A program made the position numbers and the translations under genes. A stretch of DNA of 64,000 nt from positions 868,001 to 932,000 of the forward strand of contig JAKUDP010000011.1 of the NCBI GenBank assembly GCA_022570795.1. Reading direction: 5' to 3'. Shown here in pieces: positions 51,258-62,069 of this stretch. The stretch is from Sphaerulina vaccinii (Eukaryota; Ascomycota; Dothideomycetes; Mycosphaerellales; Mycosphaerellaceae). The notes under the pieces were generated by a model. That model ran no database searches, was not told the origin of the DNA, and worked only from the letters and a program-made list of their open reading frames with translations. Position 1 is the stretch's first letter, and each line of letters begins with the position of its first letter.

Positions 51258-54200
51258 GACTGCGCAACCTCACAAGAAGTTCGCAACGACCAGTTTTCTC
51301 GCCCACTATAGCGCGAATTGCAACTCCATAAAGGGTACGGCAATGATCGGTGATTGTCGAGGGGTCAGTGTGTGTGTCACCTTAGGGTGTCAGCACAGTC
51401 CTCGATGGGGCGGTCACTGGCCAGAACGTCAGTGTTTGTAGATTTACATGTTGTTGTTGGCGAGGAATGCATGGCTCGGCAAGCGCTAGATTGGCAGCAG
51501 AGCATAGTCGCTTATTGTCAGACCAAAGAGGAGGTTGGCTACTCACCTTTCGTATATATCGTAAGGACCGACCAAAGACCAGGATGAGCTGTACAGAATG
51601 GTTCTCGACGTGAGCTGAAAGTAAGACTTTCCCAGCTTGAATCGGCTGTCGCGTGCTAAATGCTGGTTTCAAGGTTGCTATCGTGTTTCGTGACCAAAGG
51701 CAATCAACTCGTGCTGGATCGCCCTGCAAATGTTTGACCGGGTATTCCAGGTCGTCGCGTGGTCGCAGATCTTCGTGGCAATAAATGTCGAGCGAGGCGA
51801 GATTGAACAGCGTGGTTTCTTCAGCTTTCTTGGAGGTTGGATTCGTTCGCCCAAAGGTATGCCAGTTCAAGCAAGGGTGTGTCTCCTTCTCCAGGTAGGA
51901 TCGGATCGCAGTGTCGCAGCAGGCAAGTAAGGCCAACCCACCAGCTCGTTCACAGAAGTCGCCCCTCCTTGCTCTTAACGTCGCCAGCACACTGGAATAT
52001 CGAAGCTGTATTGGCAGACGAGCATCTTCAGAAGCAGAAGAAACAGAGATCCAAAGCAGATGTGACAGAAAGGGCACTGCGCAAGCTCTCATGCGCCGTC
52101 GCGAAAGGTCGGCACAAATGGCGTAGCGGTTGACTTTAGGTTCTTTTTCCCGGCAGCACTGATCGTCGGCCTTGTCTGCAACCTATGAGCCTCATCCTCC
52201 CTCGCGTGTGCTCCAACGCTACGGTTAAGCAAAGACACGAGCTCAACGCCGTGCTCTAGCGTAGGGGCTACGACGAACTACTCATCCCCCGGGAGTCCAC
52301 ACACAGGCCTCTGTGCATACGACTGAACTCTGAGAGCGCGTAGCACCGGCAGGATGGAAGAACACTCACTTGCACACTCTCTCCATCTTCATCTGGTGTG
52401 CTGCTGGAGAAATCATCGACTGGCAGCGCCTCTCGATTCGCACAGCAAGCGCTCATGTCTGCCGTGTCTTGCCCACTCCTGCAGTCGCTGAGCCACTGGC
52501 GATGGCCAACGTCTATTGACCCGAGATAACATACACACCACAATCGTGACAAAGAGGCGACCGTGGCCGACTCGAGCTGCCAAAGGAGGGAAGTGGGAAA
52601 TCGAAACGCTTTGCCCACCCAGGGATCCAAGCAAGACTCCCAGAGGCTATTTTAGCAAGACCCACAATCACGGGTGACCTCCCGCTCGGCGTGCGAAGCC
52701 ACCCGCGGTTTGTGCAAGCGGACGGAGTGCAAGATTTGGAGAAGACGATCGACGCCTGGGCTCACCGTTTCTGGATTCAACAACGGACAGCATTTTACAC
52801 AATTGCATCCGGTATCCACGGCGACGAACTTCGCACATGCAGACGCTGAGCGTGGAACTGCGACCCGCTGTGCTATCTCACCCAACTTGTGCTCACCAAT
52901 TGTGCAGAGAGAAGTTCTGGTACACATTCTGGTACCTGCGTCAGATCAAAAACGGCGCGGGTCGAATCTCCAGTGCGCGCGTCAGACGCGTGCAGAACGT
53001 CAAATCAAAACAGGGCTGTGTGGAAGTTCCCAGATCTGAACTCACCTCATCAGCCTCAGCCTTCTCTTGACCTGCTGCAACTGCACGCCTCGCCGAGTCT
53101 CGTACTGGATCTCGCAACTGCGCGTCAATGATAGCATATGTCAAGTCGAAGCCTGATACAACGATTGTCAATGTCGAGACGTTGCAGCTCTCAGAAATAG
53201 TTGACTGACCTTACTAGTTCTAGACTCCCATGGTACCAGATCCAAAGCCACGAGAGTACCAGGTGTCTGCTGGCTATTCTCAGACATCAATTTGATCGAC
53301 CACCTCGCATTCAGCCTCATAAGGACCAAAAATCTGCTTTCGGCTTGCGGCAGACATGGATGCTTCCTGGTTGTCTTGTGGTTCAAGCGCCCAGCAGCTC
53401 ATCCTGGTCGATAAACAACCAAGTGAAGGGCTGAAGCTGACACTCGCCGACTCGTGCCTCAACCCTTGAAATAGCAGCCATGACTTGCGCATATGCATGT
53501 CATCTGCATCTTCATTACACGTGCTGGAGGTGGTGCGTGGTGCAAAGACACAAATAGCTCATGCCAATGCTGCATCGAAGTTCAGGAAGAGGACACGCAG
53601 GCGGACCACTACACAGGAGGTGTATACACTCACATAACATTATGCTACGATAGCATGACTTCCTGAGCTATATCTTCATCTGCAAGGATGCCAGATCCGA
53701 CTTCAAGCCTTGAATCTTCCGGCGGCTTGAAAGTCGACATGCCTACCTCGCCATGTTCCTCCTGGACAGTTGAACAAGCCGAGAGCTTTTTGCATTCGGT
53801 GTGCCGACTGCACACGCACCTCCAGAGACTCGGACTTGGTTCTTCGGGCCTGCGACTGCTCACCTTTGTATGGCTGTCCCTAGTTCAACATTCAGGCAGG
53901 AGAACTATCGCATTCAGGGTCGCCAGGAGCGTACGTGATGATGTGCACTATCACAGTCTACAAAGTCCAGAGCAAGCGGAAAGAATGGGCGTGGCGCAAG
54001 GATAGCTGGTGTAGTCTACTGTCCGCGAAAAGTTGCTCCCAGACAGATTCGAGGGCGACGTCGACCATCGATCATGGTACTGTCTGACACAGATCTGGAG
54101 TCAATCGTGTGGCCACGTTACATTCTCAGGCTGCTCGCTCAGCAACTTGATTCTCACATCAACAGGTACAGGTGCGTCTCTCCACCATCATCACCAGGAC

Positions 54201-55749
54201 CCAAATCTGCAGTCGCGCTCATGAAGCCAAGCACTATCATCACTCACCTAGTCTGTTGATGAGGCTCGGAAGCAGTCCGCCGAGGCATGAGCATGCCCAA
54301 TTTCCACCCCGCAAGCTGTCTGTTTCACATACAGTTATTCAGTGATCAAAACAACGTGGTTACCCGTGTTCCGAAAGAGTCCCCTCTTCTTGACGAACGC
54401 CCAAGCAAGTTTTAGCTGAGGTTTATATGGATGCTTTGGTGACGGTGCTGATTAGATCAGTCTACCGAGGAGAATACTTTATACTTCGCACCATCACCGG
54501 AAGGGCTTCGCAAGGTTCGATCGCGTCAACAACATCTTCAACTTCACGCCTTCCCAAACAGGGCATACGAGCACACCTCACGTCTTCAAGACCTTGCAAG
54601 CAGCAGAATGAGCATCGAACATGACTTAGCAAAGCTCCAAGATGCATTCGAAGCTCTATCATAGGCAAAGAGAAAGAACAAGCAATAGCTGGACACCATT
54701 CACAAGCTCATGCCTCCAGGCATGGACGATATAGCGTGTTCGTCGCGTAGGCAAAGCCGCGCCGGAATATTTGAGCAACAATCATACGTATGACTATGTA
54801 CTACAAGACCTTCTGATATTGCCGTAGCTATAGTCCGAAGTATGCAGGACAATGCCACGATGCTCTGTCGAGGAGGTTTCGAGACCATCGATGCAGTTGA
54901 TCCCTGCTAATCAGCGACTATGTGCCACTGGCACAGGAACGTGCTGTTACAAGCCCAGCCTAGTTGTACTCCCGGCTTAATGAGGCCCAAGTCTCAGCAT
55001 CATGCCACATGCGAAGAAGCACATGATAAGCCCTTCATTGACGCCAACCATTCACTCAAAATGCTCAATTAATCCGGCAAGTACAAGCGTTGTCTCTGGA
55101 CAACCCCATACCCCAGCACTTCGCTTCAACTAGCTACATGGCGCCATCGGTGGATCTTCTACTGCAAGGTACAACATCGGCACTGCCTAAAGCAGGCACT
55201 CCACCTACGATGATAATCGGCACGAGGCAAGCATTGATAGCACAATCAGTTATCACTACGCATGGATCACGAGTTCGGCTTCAGATATGGTGAGACATCG
55301 AGCCCTACGGACGTATCCTTGAAGGCCAACAGTACGGCGGGGTTCACTACTGGCAATAGCCTGAAATCGGCAGCTTTGGCGAGAACTTCGGAGGACATGG
55401 GTATACAACTACATACGTATGTTTGTCCCGTATGTTGGGGTCGCGGAGGCGGATGCTGCAATAGGGAGCACACCGTGTGCTTGTGTTAGGTTGTCTTGCA
55501 TGTGATAACGATGTTCCTGCATTGGGATGTCAGGCATCGTCACACCGGCATTTCGACATGGCCACGTGAATGCACATCACAGCGCTTCGTGTGCATCATG
55601 TCGTTGCTCGAGTGGCACGCGAGGTCTATCACTCTTGTCACGGCGACACTGATGGCATGGCTGTTGCCAAGTGACGAGTAGGACATGGGAAGTGCATAGT
55701 TGGCACTTGCCATTCCAGCATTGATATAGTGATTGCATCTTGAAGGCTG
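51258..55749. other. Long intergenic region, no gene confidently seen
   Basis: About 4.5 kb, the largest gap in the window. A 236-codon minus-strand open frame (52092-51382) lies directly upstream of the RasGEF and may be leader sequence. Elsewhere only short, overlapping, unassignable frames occur. I found no transposon termini, long repeats or family units before array E. Confidence 0.4.
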
Positions 55750-55893
55750 CAACGATCAATCTAAGCGCTATGGCTCACTCAGTAAGTCGTCCAACTCAGG
55801 ATGTTTGACTAGCCTTCGACATGGCCTCTGGGAGGCTCATCGAGTCTCGCGACGGGGCGTATCGGCAGCTTCTGGCAAGAATGATTGTTTTGC
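55750..55893 (+). ncRNA. Unit E1 of the structured small-RNA family
   Basis: AACGATCAATC faces GAATGATTGTT with 10 of 11 pairs; both strands differ from the consensus at the inner end. The A box TGGCTCACTCAG has one mismatch. The second hairpin is CGTCC/GGATG. Confidence 0.75.
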
Positions 55894-56458
55894 ACAAATG
55901 CTCGCTCCTTTCTTTTGACGAACAGATCGAACTTTTCGTTGTGCTTTCCCTTATATGTCCACTGGAGCTGATCATCACTAAATATGTGAGAGTTCTTCTT
56001 TTATCATAAGCTGGCATGATGTATGGTAAAGCTGAGCCCCCACTCCAGTTTCGACCGGTGAACCTTTACATAACAAGCTCCTTACTTCGATCTTGACGAT
56101 CTTTCCACCTCATTGGGACAATCAGTAAGACAGGTCCATTCCCGAGACCCTCTCAAGTATCTATATCTTGTTCTCGTACAAGTGAATACGTCCATCTCCT
56201 TCCGAGTATATGCTCCCCGAAGCATATCCATATACAAATTAACATCTTTATGCATTCACCTCCATTCGACTTCCCATAATCTCGAAGTATGCTTCTTAAC
56301 CGAGCTGTCGAGCTCGCAGACAAGCTAGTTGTCGAGAACTCGAGATGTTCTCGAGAGATGTGTAAATGCCCGGGTCCATTCTTGTGTGAACGACCTTATC
56401 TTCACTCATCCTCGTCCCCGCCGGAAAGGTTTGTATTCTTTCCAATTTTCTGATCACT
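55894..56458. other. Spacer with possible unit relic
   Basis: About 565 bp between E1 and E2. Around 56107-56135 the plus strand reads ATTGGGACAATCAGTAAGAC, similar to the A box to AAGTC portion of the family, but no matching 3' strand was found. Confidence 0.35.
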
Positions 56459-56609
56459 TAACAGTCGTCAGGGCCTTATGGTCAAGTCAGTAAGTCGTTG
56501 GCTAGTACTAACGTTTGATAAGGAACGCTCTATTCAAGCGATGCAGGAGAACTTCTGTCCTGTGTCAAAGAACTAGTTAAGGTCCAGCAGGTGAGGGCAA
56601 TTGTTTTGC
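56459..56609 (+). ncRNA. Unit E2 of the structured small-RNA family
   Basis: AACAGTCGTC faces GGGCAATTGTT with one mismatch. The A box region is TGGTCAAGTCAG. The second hairpin is CGTTGG/CTAACG, a complete replacement with six pairs kept. Confidence 0.77.
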
Positions 56610-56727
56610 CTTTTGCTTTTGACTTGGCTGCTTATCGGCGTTATGGTTCTTTTGTAACTGGGTCCTGTTTTGGCGGTCTCTAATCTCACACTTGAGCATA
56701 GATATATGACTTCCATTTGTTCATTCA

Positions 56728-56880
56728 CAACAAGCGTCTTGCCTCACTGGCTTAGTTGGTAAGTCGTCCATACGAGGATGCTTGACACAAACATAGAGCT
56801 TGTCTGCTACACCAAGGTGATTCACTGCCTTCGAAGGGCACACCAAGGACACGCCTTTGGCTGCTGACGATTGTTCCGCC
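56728..56880 (+). ncRNA. Unit E3 of the structured small-RNA family
   Basis: ACAAGCGTC faces GACGATTGT with eight of nine pairs. The A box is TGGCTTAGTTGG. The second hairpin is CGTCC/GGATG. The 3' block reads GATTGTTCCGCC, so the usual TTTT is interrupted. Confidence 0.72.
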
Positions 56881-56979
56881 TCGTTGATGCCCACTCACGC
56901 ATGTCATCTTCGATTCATCCTTTTGTTCTTTGCATCTTTGCGAGGTAGCCTTCACAAACGACCCCAACCACTTCATCCG

Positions 56980-57127
56980 CAACGATCGTCCGCCTGAAAT
57001 GGTGTAGTCAGTAAGTCGTCCATATCAGGATGCCTAACATGATGTGCAACGTCAATACTTTCCACCCAGGCAGGATTGCCTGACCATGTTCGATTCGCGC
57101 ATGCCATAAATATGGCGATTGTTTTGC
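56980..57127 (+). ncRNA. Unit E4 of the structured small-RNA family
   Basis: AACGATCGTC/GGCGATTGTT, 10 pairs. The A box is TGGTGTAGTCAG. The second hairpin is CGTCC/GGATG. The 3' block is GATTGTTTTGC. Confidence 0.8.
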
Positions 57128-57222
57128 TCGCTTGTATGTCGATTTTCCTCCTTTTCATTCGCTCTTTGGCTCATCCTCCACCATACAAGCAGCCTTCACA
57201 TACAGCCCCAAGCCCATCATCT

Positions 57223-57374
57223 ACAATAATCGTCGCCGCCTCAATGGCGCAGTCAGTAAGTCGTCCAGCCCAGGATGCTTGAGTGATAAGGCACATTGGA
57301 TAGCCTATCGAAGGCAGAACTGGCCTTTGGCTGGTAGGCTGTTGGTCACCATGAGTGCGACCGATTGTTTTGCC
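57223..57374 (+). ncRNA. Unit E5 of the structured small-RNA family
   Basis: AATAATCG/CGATTGTT, 8 pairs. The A box TGGCGCAGTCAG resembles tRNA-Met A boxes. The second hairpin is CGTCC/GGATG. Confidence 0.8.
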
Positions 57375-57471
57375 TTCTGTCACTCCATTTTCCTTTTTCC
57401 CTACCAATTCTGCTGCCATGTCTTCAGTGCCAGCAAGCAGTCTTGATGTATGCTCTTAGTATGATATTCTG

Positions 57472-57628
57472 CAACGATCGTCAAACAGGCTTATCGGCTG
57501 AGTGAGTACGTGGTCTGTACCAAGATGCTTTTCCAGACAGCAGCTCAGCATCGACACAAGGCAGTCTTACCTCTCGGTAGCCTGGCTCGCGACCTATACA
57601 CCAGAGAGACCTGGCGATTGTTTTGCCT
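57472..57628 (+). ncRNA. Unit E6 of the structured small-RNA family
   Basis: AACGATCGTC/GGCGATTGTT, 10 pairs. The A box is CGGCTGAGTGAG. The AAGTC motif is altered to TACGT and the second hairpin is reduced to GGT/ACC. Confidence 0.7.
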
Positions 57629-57715
57629 CGCAACCTCTCTTTTGCTCTTCCACTTCTATCTTTTCGCCGTCGCTTTCCATGTAAGCATCATATAAATCAC
57701 CCAAACTTCAACTTG

Positions 57716-57866
57716 CAACGATCGTCAAACAAGCGAATTGGCCGAGTCGGTAAGTCGTCCTGTCCAGGATGCTTGACAAACAGTAGCTAAGTGATTCCTC
57801 GAGGTAGAACTTACCTCTGATGGGCGGAGCTTCTTATGCCAGCTGATGCTGGCGATCTTTTTTGTC
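57716..57866 (+). ncRNA. Unit E7 of the structured small-RNA family
   Basis: GATCGTC/GGCGATC, 7 pairs including a G-C where siblings have G-U. It is followed by a six-T run. The A box is TGGCCGAGTCGG. The second hairpin is CGTCC/GGATG. Confidence 0.77.
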
Positions 57867-57924
57867 CTATTAAAGATCAGCATAGCCATTGAGTCTTCAT
57901 CTACGAGGTCGATTACTGCATTCT

Positions 57925-58080
57925 CAACGAACAATCCAGCCTCCTTGGCTCAGTCAGTAAGTCGTTCCTGTCATAGGACGCTTGAGGCACCACAATCGAC
58001 CATAACAGTGTAGAAGGCGAAAGTCTTCTTGATCTTTGGCGAGGTCGATGCTCGCGGGGCTTCAGAGCGTTTGTTTTGCC
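57925..58080 (+). ncRNA. Unit E8 of the structured small-RNA family
   Basis: AACGAAC/GTTTGTT, 7 pairs, a D-like variant inside array E. The A box is TGGCTCAGTCAG. The second hairpin pairs TCCT with AGGA and CG with CG across a one-base bulge. Confidence 0.76.
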
Positions 58081-58303
58081 TCATCATTGGACGCTCTACC
58101 AGCTTTAGAGCGGTCTCCTTGTCTTAGTAAATGATTTTGAGGAACAATGTATTTGCGCCTTGGCTTTTGCTCTTCTTGTTGGAACTCATGATCCTGATGA
58201 TCTTGATACGTCTACGTTTGACAGCCGTCAGCAGCCTTCACTCTCATCATTGTCTTTTGCAATCACATGTGATACATGAACGCCAGCGATGGAGTCCCTA
58301 TTC

Positions 58304-60705
58304 CTAGCCAGTCCCGCTGACAGCCAACTTCATCAAATGATCCATAAACGTCTGCAAGCTAACATCATCCGTGAAGATAGTCTGAGCAGTCTGACTAACA
58401 CCGCCGTAGTTCGACGAGGTATGCGTCGTTGAAGGATTGAGCTTGGCGAGCAAGAAACGAGCCTGTGAGCCTCCAGCGTCACAGACGATGAATCGAGGTA
58501 GAGGGAAGCGGTCAGAGATGAGTTCCTGTAGAGATTATGTTAGTGAAAGTTCAGATGCGGATGTGTAATTTGTCTGATGCATACCTTTGCATCCTGCTTA
58601 GGCGCATCGAGAAGTTCGCTGAAGTTCTCATAGCCTTCCATCTCTTGGTATCCTGCCTTCCTCCATTCCGCCATCGTCTCGCCGTGGAAGATGAGGATGT
58701 GAAAGAACGTGTCAAGAAGCAAGATCGTAGTTGGCTGGATCGACGACGAGTCGAGAAGCACAGGCACAGCTCCGTCTTGGTCGAACGTGTAGGAGTCGAG
58801 AGTAGGCTGAATCATGACGAGCGAATTCGATACATCTTCGTGGTTCAGGACATGGCGGTAGAACGCAGTCTCATCGGGTGAATTGTTGAAGACCTGCAAG
58901 AACTGTGATCGTCGCAGATGGAACATGAATTGTGGGTATAGCGTAAAGTTCTTCTCCAGACGGAAGGACGATGGGTCGTCTTTGCGGTACTCTGCGAATC
59001 GAGAGCAGAGCCTGATGAGCATGCGGTCCACCCATCGAAGAACATCTGGGCCATCGTCGACTTCAGCCTTGAAGACAGCTATTCTGCTCATCAAGACTGC
59101 TGCAGCTTCCTGGTCGAACGACTGTGCAATGGCTGGGTCGCCACTCGGTCCGCTCATGTTACGTCCGACTGTGGTGACTCGTAGGTGAAACTGTCCTCCG
59201 CTGTGCTGGTAGTATGTGAGGAACTGAATAAGTCCCTTTTGAGGTCCTTGCTGCATTGGCGCTGCTGGTCCACCTTGACTTGCAATCTCGAAGTAGACAC
59301 CATAGGATGCTGATGGGTCAATGCCGCACATCTTCCAGCTGCAGGTGTTGCCAATACCGCATTCCGTCTCACCGACCGAGCTCGACTTTTTGTTCAATGA
59401 CACAGCGTGGCCGATAAGGCCAGTAACCTTCAGCTCTTTTGTAGTCAGAACTTCCAAGGAAGCATTGAAACCCATGGTCAGTGTGCCATTTTCGTCAGCA
59501 TCGAAGATCTTCAAGAACGAAGACTTGAACATGGATGCTGTGAAGGAGTCTGTCAAGATGATGTGACCTCCAGTGCTATTGGGCAGGCCCTTCATCTCAA
59601 GCAGACCAACTTGATCCAGACATCCGGCAAAGATATCCACCACATGTCCGTTGTGCGCTACGCGTTTGGCGAGTGTGTCGTAGAACTTCAGCGCCTTCTT
59701 GTAGTATTTGATATTATCACGATCGATGTCGTGGTGCGATCGGATCTGCTCCTTGAGCTCGGGACCAACGACCATACCAGGTCCTTCTGTAGCTGGACCA
59801 CCCGTGAAGAGCATAATGCGTGCGCCAGTGTTCTGGAAGCTGGTCTCAAGAAGTCCAGTGGCAACAGACAGAGCAACACCAGTGCATCGAATCGCACGCT
59901 TGTCGTTCGCGACCGGCCATGGATCCTTCTGCAGATTCTCCAGCACATTCGTGAGCTGGAATTCGCACTGCTGCACTGGAAGCAAGAATCGAGCCTGAGC
60001 ACCTCCAACTGGTGGCGCCATTGCGGGACGACCTGGCTGTGGTTGTGGCTGCATTCCTGGTCTGGCTCCAGCTGCCATGCTCAATCCCAGCATCTCCTGC
60101 ACCTGCTTGGCTCCGTAGTCCTTGTTGCCGCGGAAAACATAGCTCTTCGCGCACTCAGTATATCCCAGCTCGTGTACCTGCGCCATAGTGCCATATGTGA
60201 TCAGACCAACCAGCGCGTGCGGTGGCAGATATGTTAGGCAAGTAATGATGCTGTCCCGAAGTGCCTTGAGCGAGTCTTCCTCTTGACATGTGTCGATGAC
60301 AAACACGAATATCGGTGGCGCTGGCGCAGGTCTCGCAAGCCTGTACTCGATCGTGGTGCTGCTAGGGTGGAGTTCAGGTGGGATCTGGTTCTCGCTGATA
60401 TCCTTGTAATGTGGTGGGAGATTGTTGCGCTGTAAACAGAAGGGGCAGATCCATATCCGTGCTCGCATGTCTACCTGGCAGAAAGGGTTGAGGACTGCTC
60501 GACATGGCGGTTTGCATGTGACTGGCTCGTATTGCAGCAGAGGCGTGCCATCATCCTTCTCCTTCAGAGGCGTATATAGGGCGCCAATGGGGACTACCAG
60601 TCTGCTGGCTTCCATGCGCGAAGAGGGAAAGGTATTCCATGACAGGCGGATTCCATCACGGTCTTCAATTTCCGACCACTGGTCCTTCAGCCCTTCGTAG
60701 TCCAT
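58304..60705 (-). CDS. SEC23: COPII coat GTPase-activating subunit Sec23
   Basis: Exons 60705-58585 and 58525-58304 with a 59-bp intron (GTATGC donor, TACAG acceptor) give about 780 residues. The N-terminal signature is GIRLSWNTFPSSRMEASRLVVPIGALYTPLK. A zinc finger follows (CKPPCRAVLNPFC, WICPFC), then the vWA-like trunk (FVIDTCQEEDSLKALRDSI), a Gln/Pro insert, the helical domain and a gelsolin-like C-terminus ending in the new exon (FPLPRFIVCDAGGSQARFLLAKLNPSTTH). It is the GAP for Sar1 and inner COPII coat at ER exit sites. Exon 2 supplies the conserved C-terminus missing from the long frame. Confidence 0.95.
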
Positions 60706-61288
60706 GTTGTTCTCCTTCTTTCGTTTCGAGCGGGCGGTGTAAGATGGATGGGATGGGATGAGGGCGGAGCGGCTGTCTCGCGGTCACTGTGCGCTCATGC
60801 ACTGTTCGAGTTGTCGATTGAAGTGAAGTAAGGTGAGATGTAGGCCGAACACAGCTATACAGCTGCCTGTGAAGTCTGTTGGAGAGAGAGTTGTTATGAG
60901 GATCGAAGCAAAAGGTGGCCTCCTCTTTCACATGAGGCCAACTTCCCTGCTGGTCAGTGCATCCATCGTAGCTGCCACTCTGTACTTCTTGGCACGGCGG
61001 TCCATCCCGCAATTGTCCGCGTCTATATTTTCCACTTTCCGCCGCCCACTTCTCTTCCTTGCACAAACATGCCAGCATCAAACACATTACTTATCGGCAG
61101 TCAGCTCAACTTTCACATTGGCTTGACTGTTTTCGCGCTGTGCATAGATCAATTGCAATGTCCATTACTGGGCGCCGGACCTTGAATCATAGCGTTATGC
61201 TCAAAACTGAAAGGTTCGGAATCAGTGCGGGCCACAATTCCTTTTCATTCATCATACTCTTGCCATTGATCTGTGCAGCAAATGAAGC
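60706..61288. other. Intergenic, no gene seen
   Basis: About 583 bp between SEC23 and the SET gene, both minus strand. It probably holds the SEC23 promoter and leader. Confidence 0.4.
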
Positions 61289-61881
61289 TCATGATGATGA
61301 AATATCTATCCTCCCCAGCACCTCACTCCCATCACCCTGGTCGATACTGTCCTTCCTAGGACCATCGGCATCGACGAAAGTGAGATGGTCGCCATAAGAT
61401 ATACATAGTTCTTCTCCAACATCAATATCCCTCAAAGCTCTGTAGATGATAACCTGCCTCTCAGGATCTCGTCGCCATACGACATTTTGATGTTGGCTTG
61501 AATGATTGAACATCGAACCTAGACCGAAGACTACGGCTTGATGTGTGACTGTCTTGTTGCCGCTTGTTGGGGATGTGAGTGGCCAGTTGTAGGTATAATG
61601 GAAAAGTTGGGTCTGCTCGATATGTTGGATATTTTCTTCTTGTGAGAGGATGAGGACTGGAGAGATGTCGATTATTGTTCCAGCTGGTATTGGGGCTGAT
61701 GTTATGACTCCTCGTCCTAAAGTAATGGATGTTCAGTTTCTGTTCCCGATATGATGAGAGAAGTGTAGGATGATATGATAGACTAGGAAATACCTTTTGG
61801 AGTGTTCAGTGCTAGATGTAAATGTGGGAAGCGTTCTAGCCATAAAGTCTCTTCTTCCTTCTTGTGATCGTTGTGAGACAT
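61289..61881 (-). CDS. Small SET-domain protein
   Basis: Exons 61881-61794 and 61716-61289 with a 77-bp intron (GTATTT donor, TTTAG acceptor) give 171 residues, almost only a SET domain. GRGVITSAPIPAGTIIDISPVLIL is the N-terminal SET strand motif. GSMFNHSSQHQNVVW carries the NHS motif that contacts S-adenosylmethionine. GEELCISYGDH is the C-terminal GEEL..SYG motif with the catalytic-type Tyr. It is a protein-lysine methyltransferase by family. Lacking pre- and post-SET domains, it may act on a non-histone substrate. Confidence 0.83.
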
Positions 61882-62069
61882 ATCACCTCGTAAGCCACCT
61901 CGCTTGATTCCTCCTATGTTGTGCCACAGTAAGTGAAGTCTAAGTAGTGGACTGGAATCTCGATATAGTATTTCGGAGCCGCCTCTCCGAGTTCACCCTT
62001 GTCCATACCAGCCACACTACCTCTCCTCTTCCCTTCATACATCTACACAATGTAGACCGTCTTCACCCC
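61882..62069. promoter_or_regulatory. Short bidirectional promoter (SET protein / TRAPPC13-like)
   Basis: Only 188 bp separate the two divergent start codons. I see no specific element. Confidence 0.5.

Larger units (their letters stand above)
55750..58080 (+). repeat. Array E: eight units of the structured small-RNA family
   Basis: E1 stands 709 bp ahead of E2-E8, which are spaced 209-269 bp. It is a subfamily with AACGATCG as the usual 5' strand (E4, E6, E7) and CAGTAAGTCGTCC after the A box. Upstream elements read AGCAGCCTTCACATACA or similar before E4 and E5. The array ends about 220 bp from the 3' end of SEC23. Confidence 0.88.

Noticed and set aside
51382..52092. 236-codon minus-strand open frame upstream of the RasGEF
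   Set aside because: It starts with ATG but has no recognisable domain, signal or composition. Its position fits RasGEF leader sequence.
54600..55120. Possible pseudogene with stop codons explainable by C-to-T changes
   Set aside because: One frame has five stops in about 157 codons, no fewer than expected by chance, and no family resemblance.
56092..56140. Additional family unit between E1 and E2
   Set aside because: Only the A box to AAGAC part resembles the family. No partner 3' strand or T-rich block at the right distance was found, so it was not counted.
59407..60237. 276-codon plus-strand open frame
   Set aside because: Antisense shadow of SEC23 coding sequence.
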